Shown here: piece by piece, positions 1-16,925 of the stretch
How positions within the stretch are numbered: position 1 is the first letter of the stretch
Layout: each line of letters opens with the position of its first letter
Assembly: GCF_027580225.2 (NCBI RefSeq)
Contig: NC_073354.2
Location: 22,403,001-22,467,000, forward strand
Source: Misgurnus anguillicaudatus
Lineage: Eukaryota; Chordata; Actinopteri; Cypriniformes; Cobitidae
Reading direction: 5' to 3'
Length of the DNA stretch: 64,000 bases
Position numbers and translations under genes: made by a program
The notes under the pieces: model-generated
The model's database searches: none
What the model saw: only the letters and a program-made list of their open reading frames with translations
Told to the model about the DNA's origin: nothing

Positions 1-130
1 AAACAAAAACATGTACATAAGAAAATGATCTATTCATCCTATAAAAACACTGTACAAATGCAAAATGCAAGCCTCATCGCACGGCAATAAAGTCTTTAGT
101 TATCAAGTGTCCATTGTGGTACTGAAGGGT

Positions 131-4708
<4,578 letters not shown>

Positions 4709-5120
4709 GGTAAATTGTATAGTGTTAGATAAAATAAGACAAAAGAGCTATAGTTTAGTCAAAACGACTAAGTTTTTAAAAAGCAAAAAGCTACAACTAA
4801 ATAAACTGTGCAAGCCTGAAGATCTACAGTCCAGCTGGAGGGAAACACACAATGTAAGAAAGCCGGAGTCTCTTATATTCGATTCTTGGCGCTCAAACTC
4901 AGCCAATAAGAATGCAGGAAACGCCTTCCGCTTTGTGTTGTCCTTTTAATTCATCCGTCCGCTTAACCAATCAGGATTCGAAAAGACGTCACGTGATAGC
5001 TATACACGTCCGCAGATCGCGGGAAATTCGAACTTGTTGGGGGTTGTAAAATGTTACACAAAAACCCAACATACCAGTTTTTAAAGTGTTTTATAAGAAA
5101 AAGGCGCCAAAATGTCACAA
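4709..5120 (-). promoter_or_regulatory. rrm2 promoter and 5' flank
   Basis: The stretch upstream of the rrm2 start holds CCAAT boxes at 4903-4907 and 4967-4971 and an E-box CACGTG at 4990-4995 overlapping a CRE-like GACGTCAC. E2F-type motifs lie at 4886-4892 (TTGGCGC), 5019-5026 (GCGGGAAA) and 5103-5112 (GGCGCCAAAA). CCAAT plus E2F fits the known S-phase control of RRM2. The transcription start is not determined; no TATA box stands out. Confidence 0.6.
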
Positions 5121-6097
5121 ATATAACTTTGTAATTATTGATGATTTGCAATAAATTGTACAATAACGTCTTTATGTAAAAAAGCCAATAAGAGAAAGTT
5201 CGTATGGTTACTTGTTATGAGATTTCCATCAACATTTATTAGTCCGTTTTCCCTAGAAAGGTTTTCCTTCTTTAGTTTTAAAACTCTTCGAAATAGAGTA
5301 AGTTTAAGAAAACAATGCGATAATCTCATTGGATAATCAGTTCGAGCATGCATTGCCACGTTAAGAAAGGATATAGTAATAAATGCGTACATACAGACAA
5401 CACATTAAATAGCAAGCATTAATATAATGTAAAAATTTAAATGTATATTATTAACTGCCTGCAGGTTGGAAAAGAGATCTGTTTCATTTAGTAATACATG
5501 CACAACTCAAAGCATTTGTTGTTTTTACAACAAAATACTAATGTTACTGGCAGGAAGTCTTCTTGGCTTCGCGCCAGATTTGAGTAAACAATCATATAAG
5601 TTAACGTCAAACTTATTGCAACCCAGAGCAACTAAATATTACACTTTGAGCATAATGAGCATAAACTACGACATTTCATTTTGAAGTGGCTACCTTCATA
5701 AAACCATCCCTTGACGTGCCGCCAAATGTTTGTCCACAAACACATATATAAAAATTGGCGTCGTTTATTAATATAAAATGGGCATTCGTGTCTTCAAAAG
5801 AGAGAGAGATTCTAAGCATATGCATTTTTATGGACGATGTTTATATAAGTTACCAAAACAAAGATCAGCTGCGCAGTTAATTCCTCGTCAAAACCAAAAG
5901 ACGAGTTACGAGCTCACTTAATTTAAAACCAGGATAGAAAAACATAATCGCTTGAATCCTGTCGAAAACATGACTTAGAACAAGCAAAAAGTGTTTAAAT
6001 TACGCCTTTTGTCAACAACATGTACAGGACGCGGGACAAAAACAACGCAGGCGCTCTAAAGGTTATAGAGCAGGAACTTGCTGCATACTTATGAGAG

Positions 6098-6112
6098 ACT
6101 GCCATCTAGTGG
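6098..6112 (-). promoter_or_regulatory. CTCF-type binding motif
   Basis: The minus strand reads CCACTAGATGGCAGT, matching every position of the CTCF core consensus CCASYAGRKGGCRST. A weaker look-alike, CCAGAAGAGGGTGCG, lies on the plus strand at 6421-6435. Binding itself is inferred. Confidence 0.55.
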
Positions 6113-7029
6113 TAGGAGGAATATATATGTGAAATGTTGGAATACAGATATTTGCTGTAGTAAATGCAAGCTAAATGTTTGTACAAATAATTTTTTTATG
6201 TACAATATTTTGCATTACACTATGCTCACATAATACTATTTATTTTAACTAAATGTGTATACCTGATTATGCGAAATATAAAAAATATAAAGGACCATCA
6301 AAGCACTACAAAATCAACAGATACAGCAAGATAAGACATGTTAAAAGAAAAGGACACAAGGAAATTCACTCGAATATGTAATTATATGTTATATAAACTG
6401 CCTGTAATGGCCATAATAATCCAGAAGAGGGTGCGCTTTAACAGCAGTAAACCTTGGCCTTCAAAAGAATCTGCATTGGCAAAAAGTTGGGGAAACGAGA
6501 TTTTTTACTTTTGAAAACAATTAATGGTAACATGCGAACGTGACAGGAAATTATATGGTTCAGATAGAAACAAAACATGTAAGAATGCAGGCAGCCTAGG
6601 AGACAATTGGTGTTGCGTCACTAAAATATGATGTCGTAACAACGGCTTATTTGTGAAATCATTTATTTTTATTTTAAAAAAATCGATGACATGTATAATA
6701 CGTTTATAAATTAAAGTTAATTCTATTCCAATCGCCAATTGCTTTAAACCTTTATTTTTCAACGATCCGAAAATTTAGTTGTTCATAACGGGCCTTCTAG
6801 TTTTTGCCAATTTTCATAAATTCCCAAATTTATTTATATTTATTATTGTATTTGTTTAAGTTGACATCTTTAGAACACAGAAGATATATTTGATGACGTT
6901 TAAATACAGCGGTGGTTTGTTTATTTTGATAGATTCTTTCGTTTGTAAATGTCGGTCAGTAAGGCAAATGGGCGGAGACAATAGCTTGTCAATCATGCTG
7001 CTGTTGCCATATTTACAACTCGTCACCCT

Positions 7030-7095
7030 CTCTGATTGGTCGCGCCCCCTAAACGATCCATAAATGCGCAATGTGATTGGATGAGTTGTGTTACT
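7030..7095. promoter_or_regulatory. Promoter-like paired inverted CCAAT boxes
   Basis: Two ATTGG boxes at 7035-7039 and 7076-7080 flank a GC-rich CGCGCCCCC stretch, an arrangement typical of CCAAT promoters. It lies downstream of klf11 with no recognised gene beside it. It could drive an unannotated transcript or be chance. Confidence 0.3.
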
Positions 7096-7819
7096 GGGTG
7101 CTGTGGGGTGACAATGTTGAGATTTTACGTTGTGCTATCTATGGTGTTGTGTAACGATGTCGTCATACATTGCTTCTATTGTTTGCTTGTCTTATATCAA
7201 CGTTACACAAGTGTTTGTTAACATTTGATAGTCGTAACCTGTTTATATTATGTAATGTATTTTCCTTTCAAATTCTAGTTTTAGTTATTATAAAAAATAT
7301 TAGTGTCAAATTAAATACATTTAAGAATTAATGTTTTAGCCTAATAAATTTATCAGAGATACCAAATAAAACAAATGATACATTCTTACTACAAATGTTT
7401 ATTATTAAATAATATGGAATATTGCAGGTAGTTTCTTATACAGGAATACTGTTCAATTAACAGAAGTAACATCAATAACATTTATTCATATATCAACAAT
7501 AAATGCATGTTTGAATACACATTACATTCATATAGATAGCGATATTTATATACAAATATACAAGAATACAGAATAAGTAACAGATGAACTGATGCAAAGA
7601 CTTTGGCAAAGGGAGTAAATACATATTGGGAGCCATAACTTATAATATAAAAGTAAACAAGAAATCTTTATAAACAACCATGATTCAAATAAAAAATCCA
7701 GTGCAATGTCACTTTGTTTTATGTACATGGATGTGTAGCAGCCTTGGTTTTCGTGTATTTCCCCTGTGAAATGGACAGTGGGATATTGTCCTGAGGTGAC
7801 TGAGGTGAGTGGTCTCAAC

Positions 7820-10800
7820 CTAGTTTGATGAAGGAAGAAGAACGCTAAGGGGAAGGGAAGATGGTGCTTGGGAAGTGACCATTTTGCTGAGATCGCGAAC
7901 TTCGTTAGGCCATGCTCCCGATCTCTTGGTTGTCATGTGACGCCGGGCGTGCTTGGTCAGGTGGTCGCTTCGCATGAAGCGACGGTCACACACGGGACAG
8001 ACAAACTTTTTTTCACCCGTGTGTGTCCGACGGTGTCTGGAAAGTTCATCAGAGCGTGCAAACTTTTTGTCACAACCTTCCCAGTGACAACTAAATGGTT
8101 TCTCACCTAAAACACCAAAAATTATACAATTAACAATCAAACTTATTACGAATGTGTATTAATTATTTCAAACATTTAAAGGTTCATGTTATAATAACTG
8201 AACAATGCTTGTTTAAAAAATTTAAAGAGCACCCATTTTATTTCTAAAATGAATGTTATTTTGTGTATTTGGTATAATACAATGTGTTTGCGTGTTTTCC
8301 ACATATAGTACATTTTTGTAACTCCAGAATTCTCTGTTTTCCTGAAATGCACAGAACTGAAAAACGCTGTGTCCCTGATTGGCCAGCTAATCTGTACGTT
8401 GTGATTTGCCTGAAAACCTCTGACGTCAGACGGAAATATGACGCTCCTTACCATGTTTGAAAGATTCGCTCACAATGCAATGCTAAGGCTGTGAGTCTGA
8501 AACGGGAGGAATTATGATAATGTCGGTCTTGTCTACATCACCAATCCCAGGAAGTAAACTGTTGCCAACAATCCGTGTGTTTGTTGTAGTCCAAGAAAAA
8601 AGATTAACGTTGGAGGCGATAACTTGCGTCATCGTTTACGTTGGGGTTTGTACGTTTTGCATATCGTTAACATGTACTACTACACACTTACACACAAAAA
8701 GAACTTTAAACACGTGAATCGGACAATAGGTGCTCTTTAAATTTGACTTTTTTCATGTTTAAGTGCCATAATTGGGTCCCCAGTGCTTTTATCAATCTAG
8801 AAAATGTGAAAAAAATCAACCCAGTAACTTAGTTTTGGTGAAAAAATAGGTCATTGAAATTTGGCTCCCCTTGTGATGTCAGACGGGGATAATACAGCCC
8901 CCTAATCTGCACTTATCAAACCACGCCACTGCCATTTAGTGCAGAGATCAGCTTATTTGCATTTAAAAAACACCCAAAATGGCACATTTTGCATTTTAAC
9001 AAGCTATAATAAATAATCTATATGGTATTTTGAGCTAGAACTTCAAATGTGTACTTTGGGGACATCAAAGTTTTATTTGACATTTTAAAAAAATCTTGTG
9101 AAATATCCCCTTATTAAATATCCTGGCAGATGAATACAAACCTGTGTGGGTTCTTAGATGGGCCTTCAGGTGGGAGCTTTTAAAGTAAGTCTTCTTACAT
9201 CCTTGGAAGGTGCAGACATAGTTTCGCCTGCGAGAGAAGTCAGACTGCGTCACCCCATTACTTTGACCCGTGGGCATGTACACCGGAGCAGGAGCCAGGG
9301 GCAGAAGCTTTGTGTTCCCAAGGGTAACAACACCCTGCTGACAGGTGGGGGCCTGAGATACCTGGGACTGGGGGACTACAAACATCACAGTGCCCTGAGC
9401 TACAGGTGAGCCCACCAAAAGGGACTGAGAGAGAGGGCCAGATTGTGGAAGAATAGGCTTTGTCCCAGAAGCCTGCATCTGTACTGGGGTCTGTACAAAT
9501 GCGGAGATGATTCCAGTTTGCCCATTAACCGGAAACACCTGACAGAGCACAGGGTGTTGGCTGGTGATGGGGGACTGTGGAATGGCCTGAGAGGTGGGGA
9601 TAACAGTGACTGTGGAGTCAGGGGACGGGGCAGTTCTTTCAGTTTCTGCAGGGTCATGGGGGCTATTGCAGTTTTGCTGATCGGTGTGCTGTAAAGGGAT
9701 TTCTGAATAACAGGATTTTTCCTGCCCCGTAGTCAGTGCTGGAATGTCGTGGTCGACGGAGCTGTCGGCAGTGTGTCGTATAACACTGGTCGCTCTGCGG
9801 AGTGTGGGCTGTTCGGTGGTCTGCGGTGGACATGCGTTGACCCAAACTGTGGTAGTGGGATGCATGCTGACATGACATGTTGCCCTGTTGATCAAGGGTG
9901 AGCATAGCCTGGACTGTGACAGGACAGGTTTGAGACCCGAACCTGCCACTGAGGTACTGAGAACGGCTGTGCCTGAAGTTTCTGCGAAGCTCGGGCTATG
10001 TGGAGGGGTCATGCACTGGTGGGAAAGAAGAGATTTGCATTGTCTTTAATACCTCACATGTTTCAAAATTAAAAATAATAGCTTTAAGTTCAACAGAATC
10101 TCCAATGTTAACCCTTTAAACTTTGTGGACCCGCTGGCGGGTGCAAAACTGCACGATCAATTTTATTTATATTCTCTATAAAAAATTATCAATTTACTCC
10201 CAAGTATGTGTGTAGATGGATCTTTTAAATTCAGGCATGCCCAATTCTGCAAAAAACTTATTATACTACAGGGCATAATCATTGTTTGGGTAAATTGGTT
10301 TATTTATAGCCTAAACTCACTATCCACTAGTACAGTAATTCAGAGGCAAAAAGGATACAGCATCCAACATCTGGATCATACCAACACAAGACAGTGTATT
10401 GTTTTTTTCCCCCAAGGAACTCACCAGTGTGGAGAGGGAGGCCAGGTCTTTGGGGGACTCAATAATTTCAGGCTGCAAGGGTAGAGAATCACAGGAGTCT
10501 GAGGTGGGCGTCAGTGGGCGAGGCTTGTGCGTCCTCTGGACCCAAGAGCTCATGCATACCAAAGCCTCTGCAGCTTCCAGGTCATTGTATTCCAAAGTCG
10601 AGGAGCAAGACTTCTCACTGTCATGCCGGTTTCTCTCCATTATCACCTCACAGATGCCCACAAGACTGGACTACAGAACAAGTAAATATACACAGCACAT
10701 ATTTAATCGTTAAATAAAGGTCCATATGAAAGCATGTTCATGCAGAGGGTCCAATTACAAAAGACATGCCAATATAATGAATGGATTTAAACTATTTGCC

Positions 10801-11594
10801 AAGCATCTGCTGAGTGCTGAACTGTAAATAGCTACTGCCATTCATAAGAGAAGAAATGGGCCCCAGTGTTGGGCGACTACACCCACCCAGACCCTAGCAC
10901 AGCGTTAACCATAAGCAATGGGAACCTCCCATCGCCAAATATAGACTGAAGAGTGACGTGCACCCAACCAAAGCGCCATGTGAGTGTGCCATGCAAAGAG
11001 TATCATGTATGAGCAGTTAACAACAACATCGAGACATTTCAGTAAGGTTTCTTATAGTCCCTATCATAGGTCTGCAAGCACAAAACAATGTAAAATGCAT
11101 AATGTTGTTATGAAATAATTATATATCTTAAATTACAGACCATAGGTCATTCCAGGCAAATTAGTTTTTATGTTTAAGCTAATCATATTTTGCAATGCAT
11201 TAACCGAGAGTATGTTCAGGGGGCAAATAAGGTCGCAAACAGAAAAATGGTGACAACAGTTTGTACCCAAGTAGCACTGCAGCTCAACGCAGGGTATGCA
11301 CAATAACGACTGCGGCAAATTGGTCATCATGACTTAAATTTTGCTAAACGCTTATTTTCTTTAAATATAAGGGATAATTGCAAGTCAATACGATTAAGAT
11401 TGTTTAAAAGACAATTACAGAATAAACACTGAACTGTTCAAAGTCACTTCGTACCACTATGAACACAAATTGATTCTATGGTGCGCAACTTTCTAGAAGC
11501 GGACGTAATCAGCGTAAATACTAATAAAACAACATTCTTAAATCACTTTGACAAGATAAAATAAACTTACCCGGCGGGAGTCAAAATTCAGCAT
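7820..11594 (-). CDS. klf11: Krueppel-like factor 11 (TGF-beta inducible early gene family)
   Basis: Nuclear Sp1/KLF-type repressor/activator that binds GC boxes. Four coding exons: 11571-11594, 10425-10670, 9142-10015, 7820-8106 (TAG 7820-7822), giving 476 residues. The N-terminal part matches KLF11: the [16 protein letters not shown] stretch, then a Sin3-interacting helix near residues 38-50 ([14 protein letters not shown]). Proline-rich repeats RPLTPTSD and MTPPHSP follow. A Ser/Gln/Thr-rich middle ends in the [16 protein letters not shown] block and the basic SRRRNY segment. Three C2H2 fingers follow at about 356-380, 386-410 and 416-438, with canonical HTGEK linkers; the finger 1/finger 2 linker is split by intron 3. 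KLF10 is the nearest alternative, but the SID and LAPAPV blocks favour KLF11. Paralog (a or b) unresolved. The start is the ATG of a short first exon, which is typical of the family. Confidence 0.95.
8222..8740. mobile_element. TTAA-flanked repeat, family A copy 1
   Basis: Lies in klf11 intron 3. It begins TTAAAGAGCACC and ends GGTGCTCTTTAA. The body (CTGTGTCCCTGATTGGCCAG, then GTCTTGTCTACATCACCAAT) recurs near 35.2, 38.1 and 39.8 kb. Non-coding; a non-autonomous DNA transposon with TTAA target duplications. Confidence 0.8.
8737..9117. mobile_element. TTAA-flanked repeat, family B copy 1
   Basis: Abuts family A and shares its TTAA at 8737-8740; the far end is TTAA at 9114-9117. In reverse complement it matches the element at 20202-20647, for example ATGCAAATGAGCTGATCTCTG against its counterpart. 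No coding capacity. Confidence 0.75.
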
Positions 11595-12060
11595 GCGTAA
11601 ATCTGTGAAACGGGAAGACAGCGGTGATGCGACTGTTCAGCAAACCTCGGGCACATAAGTCTAAGCACTTTTTACAGCAAGGTTCAACCTCAGCTGAGTG
11701 ATTCAGAAGCGCAAAAAAACAACAGAAGAAAAAAAAACAGAAACAAAATTCAGAGCGCTCTGGCGGGTGGTAACATGTTACCAATCAAAAACAAAGGTGT
11801 AGCGAAAACGGGCCAATAGGAAGGCAGGCGGCGCGTGATCGGTACGTGATCGCTCGACGATTGGCGGAAACGGGGTGCGTGGCTGTTGGGGGGCGTTACG
11901 GAGGAGTCAGCGGTGTCAGTGTAAACCCGATGAACCCGGCGCTCGAGAACTGGGGGAAAGGTCGGCGCGGCGAATGAGCGGAATCGTGAGATACTCGCAC
12001 GCGTCTGGATCTCTATGCTAGCGGAGTGTGCGCATGCTCAGAAGACGCACAACTGGATGT
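11595..12060 (-). promoter_or_regulatory. klf11 promoter region
   Basis: GC-rich, CpG-containing stretch upstream of klf11 exon 1. It holds CCAAT boxes at 11781-11785 and 11813-11817, an inverted ATTGG at 11860-11864 and G-rich GC-box-like runs around 11885-11900. No TATA box seen. Promoter role is inferred from position and composition. Confidence 0.5.
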
Positions 12061-13574
12061 ATGTGAGCCAACGCCTGGAATGGAAACAAAACAGTGTTAA
12101 AGATAACAGATGGAATCGGCAGACTATCTTGCGTTTAGTATATGTCTACGCTTAATCCCTTTCGTCATGTGTGAGACATGTATGGTAAACATGTATGCTT
12201 GTGTGTTTTAGCGGTCGGTCTGCTGTCTAGTGAATGTTTTGAAACCTCACGTGACCTGCACAAAGGGGAAACGGGGACAAGATGCTGCTTAAACAAAATA
12301 TACATTTGATGTAACGTCACCTATGCTAATAACAAAACATACCAGCAGTATGAGGAGAAATATTAATATTTCATACACATATATTATTGTTTTATCTGTT
12401 TTAAGATAAGAATAGGCATTGGTATGCATTTTCTTTTTTTACGATTTTAATAATATCTACTATCTCTATTCACAAAGACACACTTGTCGCAATGGTGATC
12501 CGGAAATCATGACATCTACATCACGTGCCCACATTGGGTTTACTGAACTGAAATGAACTCAGGAACCTCAGTGCTCAGCTTTCTCTAAAGAATTCCAGGG
12601 CGGAGTCTATGAGTATGCAGCATCTCTTTGTTGTAGCCACACTAACCTTTATGGTTCTCTCATGTAAGGGCACAATATGCCCAATGCATGGGTTGTTAAT
12701 TAGCTGCTGTTACTCTGACAAGATTAGCGAGGTGTTAATTTTCGGCAGGTTTTGTGGAAATCATGAAAATGTCCCTATAGGAGGTCTGTGATTTTGCCTG
12801 TCTGGCTGAGCAGACAATAGGCTTTATCAATCCCTCCCTCCTTTTTAGATATTCAGTGAAAATAGACATAGAACCTTCAGTTTCTTTGTCTGTGATTTGT
12901 GTAGTTGATGCAGATCAGACATTTGCTAATAAAAATGATTAACATTCCTATGTTTAATTTATTTATTAATCTTAATAGATTGCATGTACCTTAAAATGAA
13001 AACACAAATGGACATACAGCTCTTTGAAATGAGATATGTACACAATATTTTATTCCAGAATAATGAACCAATTATTGGAAATAAATGTGGAGTTTGTTAA
13101 GCATTGTGATAATTGGTATGGAAACAAGCCGTAAATAGGATGCTGTATTTGATTATATACAAAGAAACAGGCGACACTCATTTTGAGCCAGATCTCTAAA
13201 TAGGACCACTTCTCCATTTTGCAAAAGCTATGCAAATAGCAAAACAATGTAAAGACTGAGAACAAAGCACAGCTTCTGTGTTCAAGGAAAAAGAAACACA
13301 AAGTAGAAGAGATATTGCAGATACCCATAAAAACATTGGCTTTTATGGCTTTATGAAGAATTCCATGAAAATGGCAATTTTTTAAAATAATTTCATAATG
13401 CCACATAAAATATAAAGTATAAATATATGTGAACAAAGCAAAACTAATATTTATAAAATAGGATGCAAGGACAGTTGAACCCTACCCAATGGCACTTCTT
13501 TGAAATCTTCTTTGTCACTGCAAAATGCTATGCATAGCAAAAAGGTAAGAGTTACATTATATGTACCTCTAAGC

Positions 13575-13858
13575 CAGTGGTTCTCAAACTGGGGTCCGGG
13601 GCCCCCAGGGGGGCCGCGAGATGGTGCCGGGGGGCCCCAGTTTTATGACATTTTTATAAAATACATTAATTTATCATGAATTCTATGAAATTAAACCTAA
13701 AAAAAATAAGGCAGCACTACTTTGTATAATTTAATGTTTTGTTTAATTAAAATGTGAAGTAGAACTGTTTTTTGTCATAAATTTTCTTTGGGGGGGGGCG
13801 CAAAGGAATGCACCATACACAAATGGGGCCGCACGCTGAAAAAGTTTGAGAACCACTG
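13575..13858. mobile_element. hAT-type MITE with perfect 8-bp target duplication
   Basis: The ends are CAGTGGTTCTCAAACT and AGTTTGAGAACCACTG, perfect inverted repeats. The flanks carry identical CTCTAAGC at 13567-13574 and 13859-13866. An 8-bp duplication and CAGTG termini are hallmarks of hAT elements. 284 bases, non-coding. Confidence 0.92.
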
Positions 13859-14151
13859 CTCTAAGCTATACCTTCGTACCTTATAGACGGTTTCATCGGA
13901 CGCACGTGATACATGTCTGGATCCGAACTTCCGGTTTCGTTTTTTTTAATGGTCTGACTAGTTGCTAAACTGATCTCTTGAGCAAATGCCTCGTCGAAAA
14001 TAACAAATGTTTTGGTTTCCTAATCTATGTGTTGTTTTTTTTGCTTGTTATATAAATAAACTACGATTAAAGTACTTTGTTGTTATTTATTATTAGCGGA
14101 GTCAGCGACAGCCGCTTGTTTATGTTGTTACTGCTGAAACAGTCTATACTA

Positions 14152-14386
14152 CACTGTAAAAAATACTTTGCTGCCTTAAAATTTTAAAGTCATTTCAACT
14201 TACTATTATTTATCTTGACTAGAAATGAGTTGTTATAACTACAGGTGAGTTGATATAACTTATAAAAGTAAGTTGACTTTTCTCAACTATATTTTATAAG
14301 TTGTGACAACTCATCTCTGTTGACATTACTTGTAAATTTGAGTTGATTTAACAAAAATTTTCAGGCAGCAAAGTATTTTTTACAGT
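14152..14386. mobile_element. TIR MITE (CACTGTAAAAAATACTTTG termini)
   Basis: A terminal inverted repeat of about 25 bases runs from CACTGTAAAAAATACTTTGC to its complement ending TACAGTG. The flank is TA on both sides. AT-rich interior, no ORF. Confidence 0.8.
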
Positions 14387-15450
14387 GTAGTTATAAATGG
14401 TACAGTCCCATTGACAAGAAAGTACAACTAATTTTCTGATGTAAACTTCCAAGTTTTCAAACAGACTTTCTGCATTGCATTATTCTGCTCTCTTTGGCTG
14501 ATAAAGCTTTTTAGATGTTTTCATGGGTCCTGAAGGTCAACTTCTAATATTATTACAACTCAAAACGACACGTTTTGAGATCTTCACAGCTGTTCAAAGC
14601 TTCAAAACCTTAAATCATCACATTTTGCAGAATTGTAGTTGTCAGCTGAAAAGAAAGAATGCCTGAACATTATTTTAGAGTCATCATCAGAGCTTGTGTT
14701 TTCAGTCAAGCGGAGCTTCACTTGATGGATGGCATGAACTGTTTAAACTCAAACAGGAATCTGGGAAGGCTAGTGAGGCCATGTTTGGGTGATATAAGCT
14801 GTGGGCCAGGGGAGACTGTGTGTGTGTGTGTTTAAAGAAAAAAAGAGAGGCCAATCAGGGTGTGCAAACACACAGGCTGGGTGACAGATGTGCTATCTGC
14901 ATTGGGCTGATGAGGAAAAACACTGGAAACATGGGCAGAAGTTGGGAAAAAAGCAAACCAAAATGTGCTACTTTAGCATAAATGAACTGACTGACTACAA
15001 AAGTAGGTCATCCAAAAAGGGATAGGCTTGCTTTTAACCTCCAGGATGCAACAAGCTTTTGGAGTTATGTTGCCCTAATCCTTTTTTCCAGGCTGTTAGA
15101 AAGAGACAAAGCAAAATTTGGTTAACTTTGCATGTTTTTTTTATATATAAATGAAAGTTTTAGCTTCGGTGTTATGAGCGCACATGCAAGTAAGGTACAG
15201 AAAGAGACACTTACTCAGCATTTTCAGTAACTAAGTTATTTAAATTCTCAGTGGCCTAACCAGTGTCACATGGGTTCAGACTGTAAGATCAAATAGCTCT
15301 CTGCCACACCCAGCACTTTTCACTTTCATGATGGGGATAAAATAATTACAATATGTGCATTATTCAGGCTGTTCACACAGGTCTGAAAATGAAACAGTCC
15401 AAAATAATCAAGACTATCAATCAAAAAACAGAATAAATAAGAAATAACAT

Positions 15451-15600
15451 GTTTCTGTGTAGCTCAGTGGTAGAGCATTGTGTTGCATCGCAAATGGTCA
15501 TGGGTTCAAACCCAGTTAACACACATACTGTTAAAACCTATACTGTATACCTTGTAAGTTGCTTTGGATTAAAGCATCTGCCAAATGCATAAATATAGTA
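15451..15600 (+). repeat. tRNA-derived SINE
   Basis: A tRNA-like head with pol III A-box (TAGCTCAGTGGTAGAGCATT) and B-box (GGTTCAAACCC) is followed by a non-tRNA tail (TTGCTTTGGATTAAAGCATC, then TGCCAAATGCATAAATA). The same tail appears at 55.9-56.1 kb. The acceptor stem does not pair, so it is not a tRNA gene. Confidence 0.75.
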
Positions 15601-16758
15601 TTTGAAAATATGCAATAAACAAAATGTATAGGTATGGTGCGCTCTCATTTGGCACCATTGCAGTGTAGTGTTAAGGAGTGAAAATAGTGCTGTTAGGAAG
15701 AGACCCCAAGAAAAACAAAAAACATGCCAGGAAAATTGTGAGGACAGCCCTTTACACGTGAAAAGGGAAAACAATCCTGAAAGACATGCTGTTATGAAAT
15801 ATAACACTAAAGTATGGCTTGTTTTGGTATACATTTTTGTGTACTGTATGTCTACAGCACATATTTAAAGTGGCCAGGGCTTTTCTAGCAGGAAGCATGT
15901 GGAGAGTGTTTACATACACAGTCAGCTGGTTTGGTTAAGGAACAGTGCCAGGGAAACACCCACAACCCCACACAAGCTCTTTGTCCCAATTTCTCTTGCC
16001 CTGCCCCCTTGCTCCTTCTCCTAGCTTTCTCTTTTTGCTATGCTTTACTTTAGTCAACAAAGTTAAACTTGCTGGCCCAAGACTGTTACAAGAAACACAC
16101 TATGTGAGAACACTTGCAAAAGTTTTGTTTTAATTTCAAGAATAAAGCATAGATGACACATTCACAGTCTCAGTGTAGTTGATGCATTGGTGTAACTACA
16201 CATTGTTGCTATTCAACAGAATAGGGATACCATTCACCCCTTTTTATTAAGACTTGAAAAGTGACCCAAACTACCCATAGAAAGGGCTACAATTTATAAG
16301 TGAAACCGCTTTAAAATTTTCCACAACTACCTAATACTTTCTCAAAGTAAAGTATAAGAGAATCTATGGCTTCTTCATTGTGAGGTGTATTACTCCCCCT
16401 ATTGGTTCATCTTTGCTTCTACAACTAATACTCACATAAACACCATATAATAGATACATTTGGAGCAAAAAAGAGACTGATCCTAATTATATTTTCAATA
16501 CACATTATATACAAAGCATCAACAAGGCATCATGAGAAGTCATTTTGCTTCGATGTTATTTTTGTATGGTGGATGTTTCACACCACCAATAAAGTCAAAG
16601 TACAACAATTTAAAATCCAGACACTACAATTCACTGGGATGCTCATTACTCACAGTAGTAAAACACAGTAAACCTTATAAACCTTCCAAAGGTCATATCC
16701 TCACAGATCATGCCACTGGCAAAACTCACTCGAGTCATTAAAATGACTCTCAAATATA

Positions 16759-16897
16759 CAGTTGAAATGAAAAGTTTATATACACCTTGTAGAATCTGGA
16801 ATTTTTGGAAAAAGAAGAAGAAGTTTGTTTTTAATTCATCCAAAATGTTCAGCATTTTCCAGATTCTGCAAGGTCTATGTAAACTTGAGTACAACTG
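16759..16897. mobile_element. Tc1/mariner MITE near the taf1b 3' end
   Basis: Imperfect inverted repeats start CAGTTGAAATGAAAAGTTTA and end GAGTACAACTG, bounded by TA on both sides. The CAGTTGAA...AAGTTTA terminus resembles the salmonid/cyprinid Tc1 (Sleeping Beauty-type) ends. 139 bases and nearly all palindrome, so it could fold in transcripts reading past taf1b. Confidence 0.75.
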
Positions 16898-16925
16898 TAT
16901 ATTTCAGAATATTACTCACAGTTAC

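Larger units (their letters stand above)
5121..7390. other. Intergenic spacer between rrm2 and klf11
   Basis: AT-rich, with no coding region recognised on either strand. Human CYS1 sits at this position, but nothing like cystin was found. It contains the CTCF-type motif and the CCAAT pair listed separately. The klf11 3'UTR probably ends near 7400, where TTTATT on the plus strand gives AATAAA on the klf11 strand. Confidence 0.6.
12061..16925. other. Gene-free interval between klf11 and taf1b
   Basis: No exon recognised on either strand. In human the GRHL1 gene lies here; no grainyhead-like sequence was found. The stretch holds four small mobile elements (listed separately), and otherwise AT-rich sequence without visible structure. 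Confidence 0.6.

Noticed and set aside
13050..13436. 128-codon minus-strand open frame
   Set aside because: AT-rich, with no recognised domain, biased to Phe/Ile/Tyr as expected from composition, and no splice or conservation support.
15451..15530. Possible tRNA gene on the plus strand
   Set aside because: A and B boxes are present, but the acceptor and anticodon stems do not pair and a SINE tail follows.
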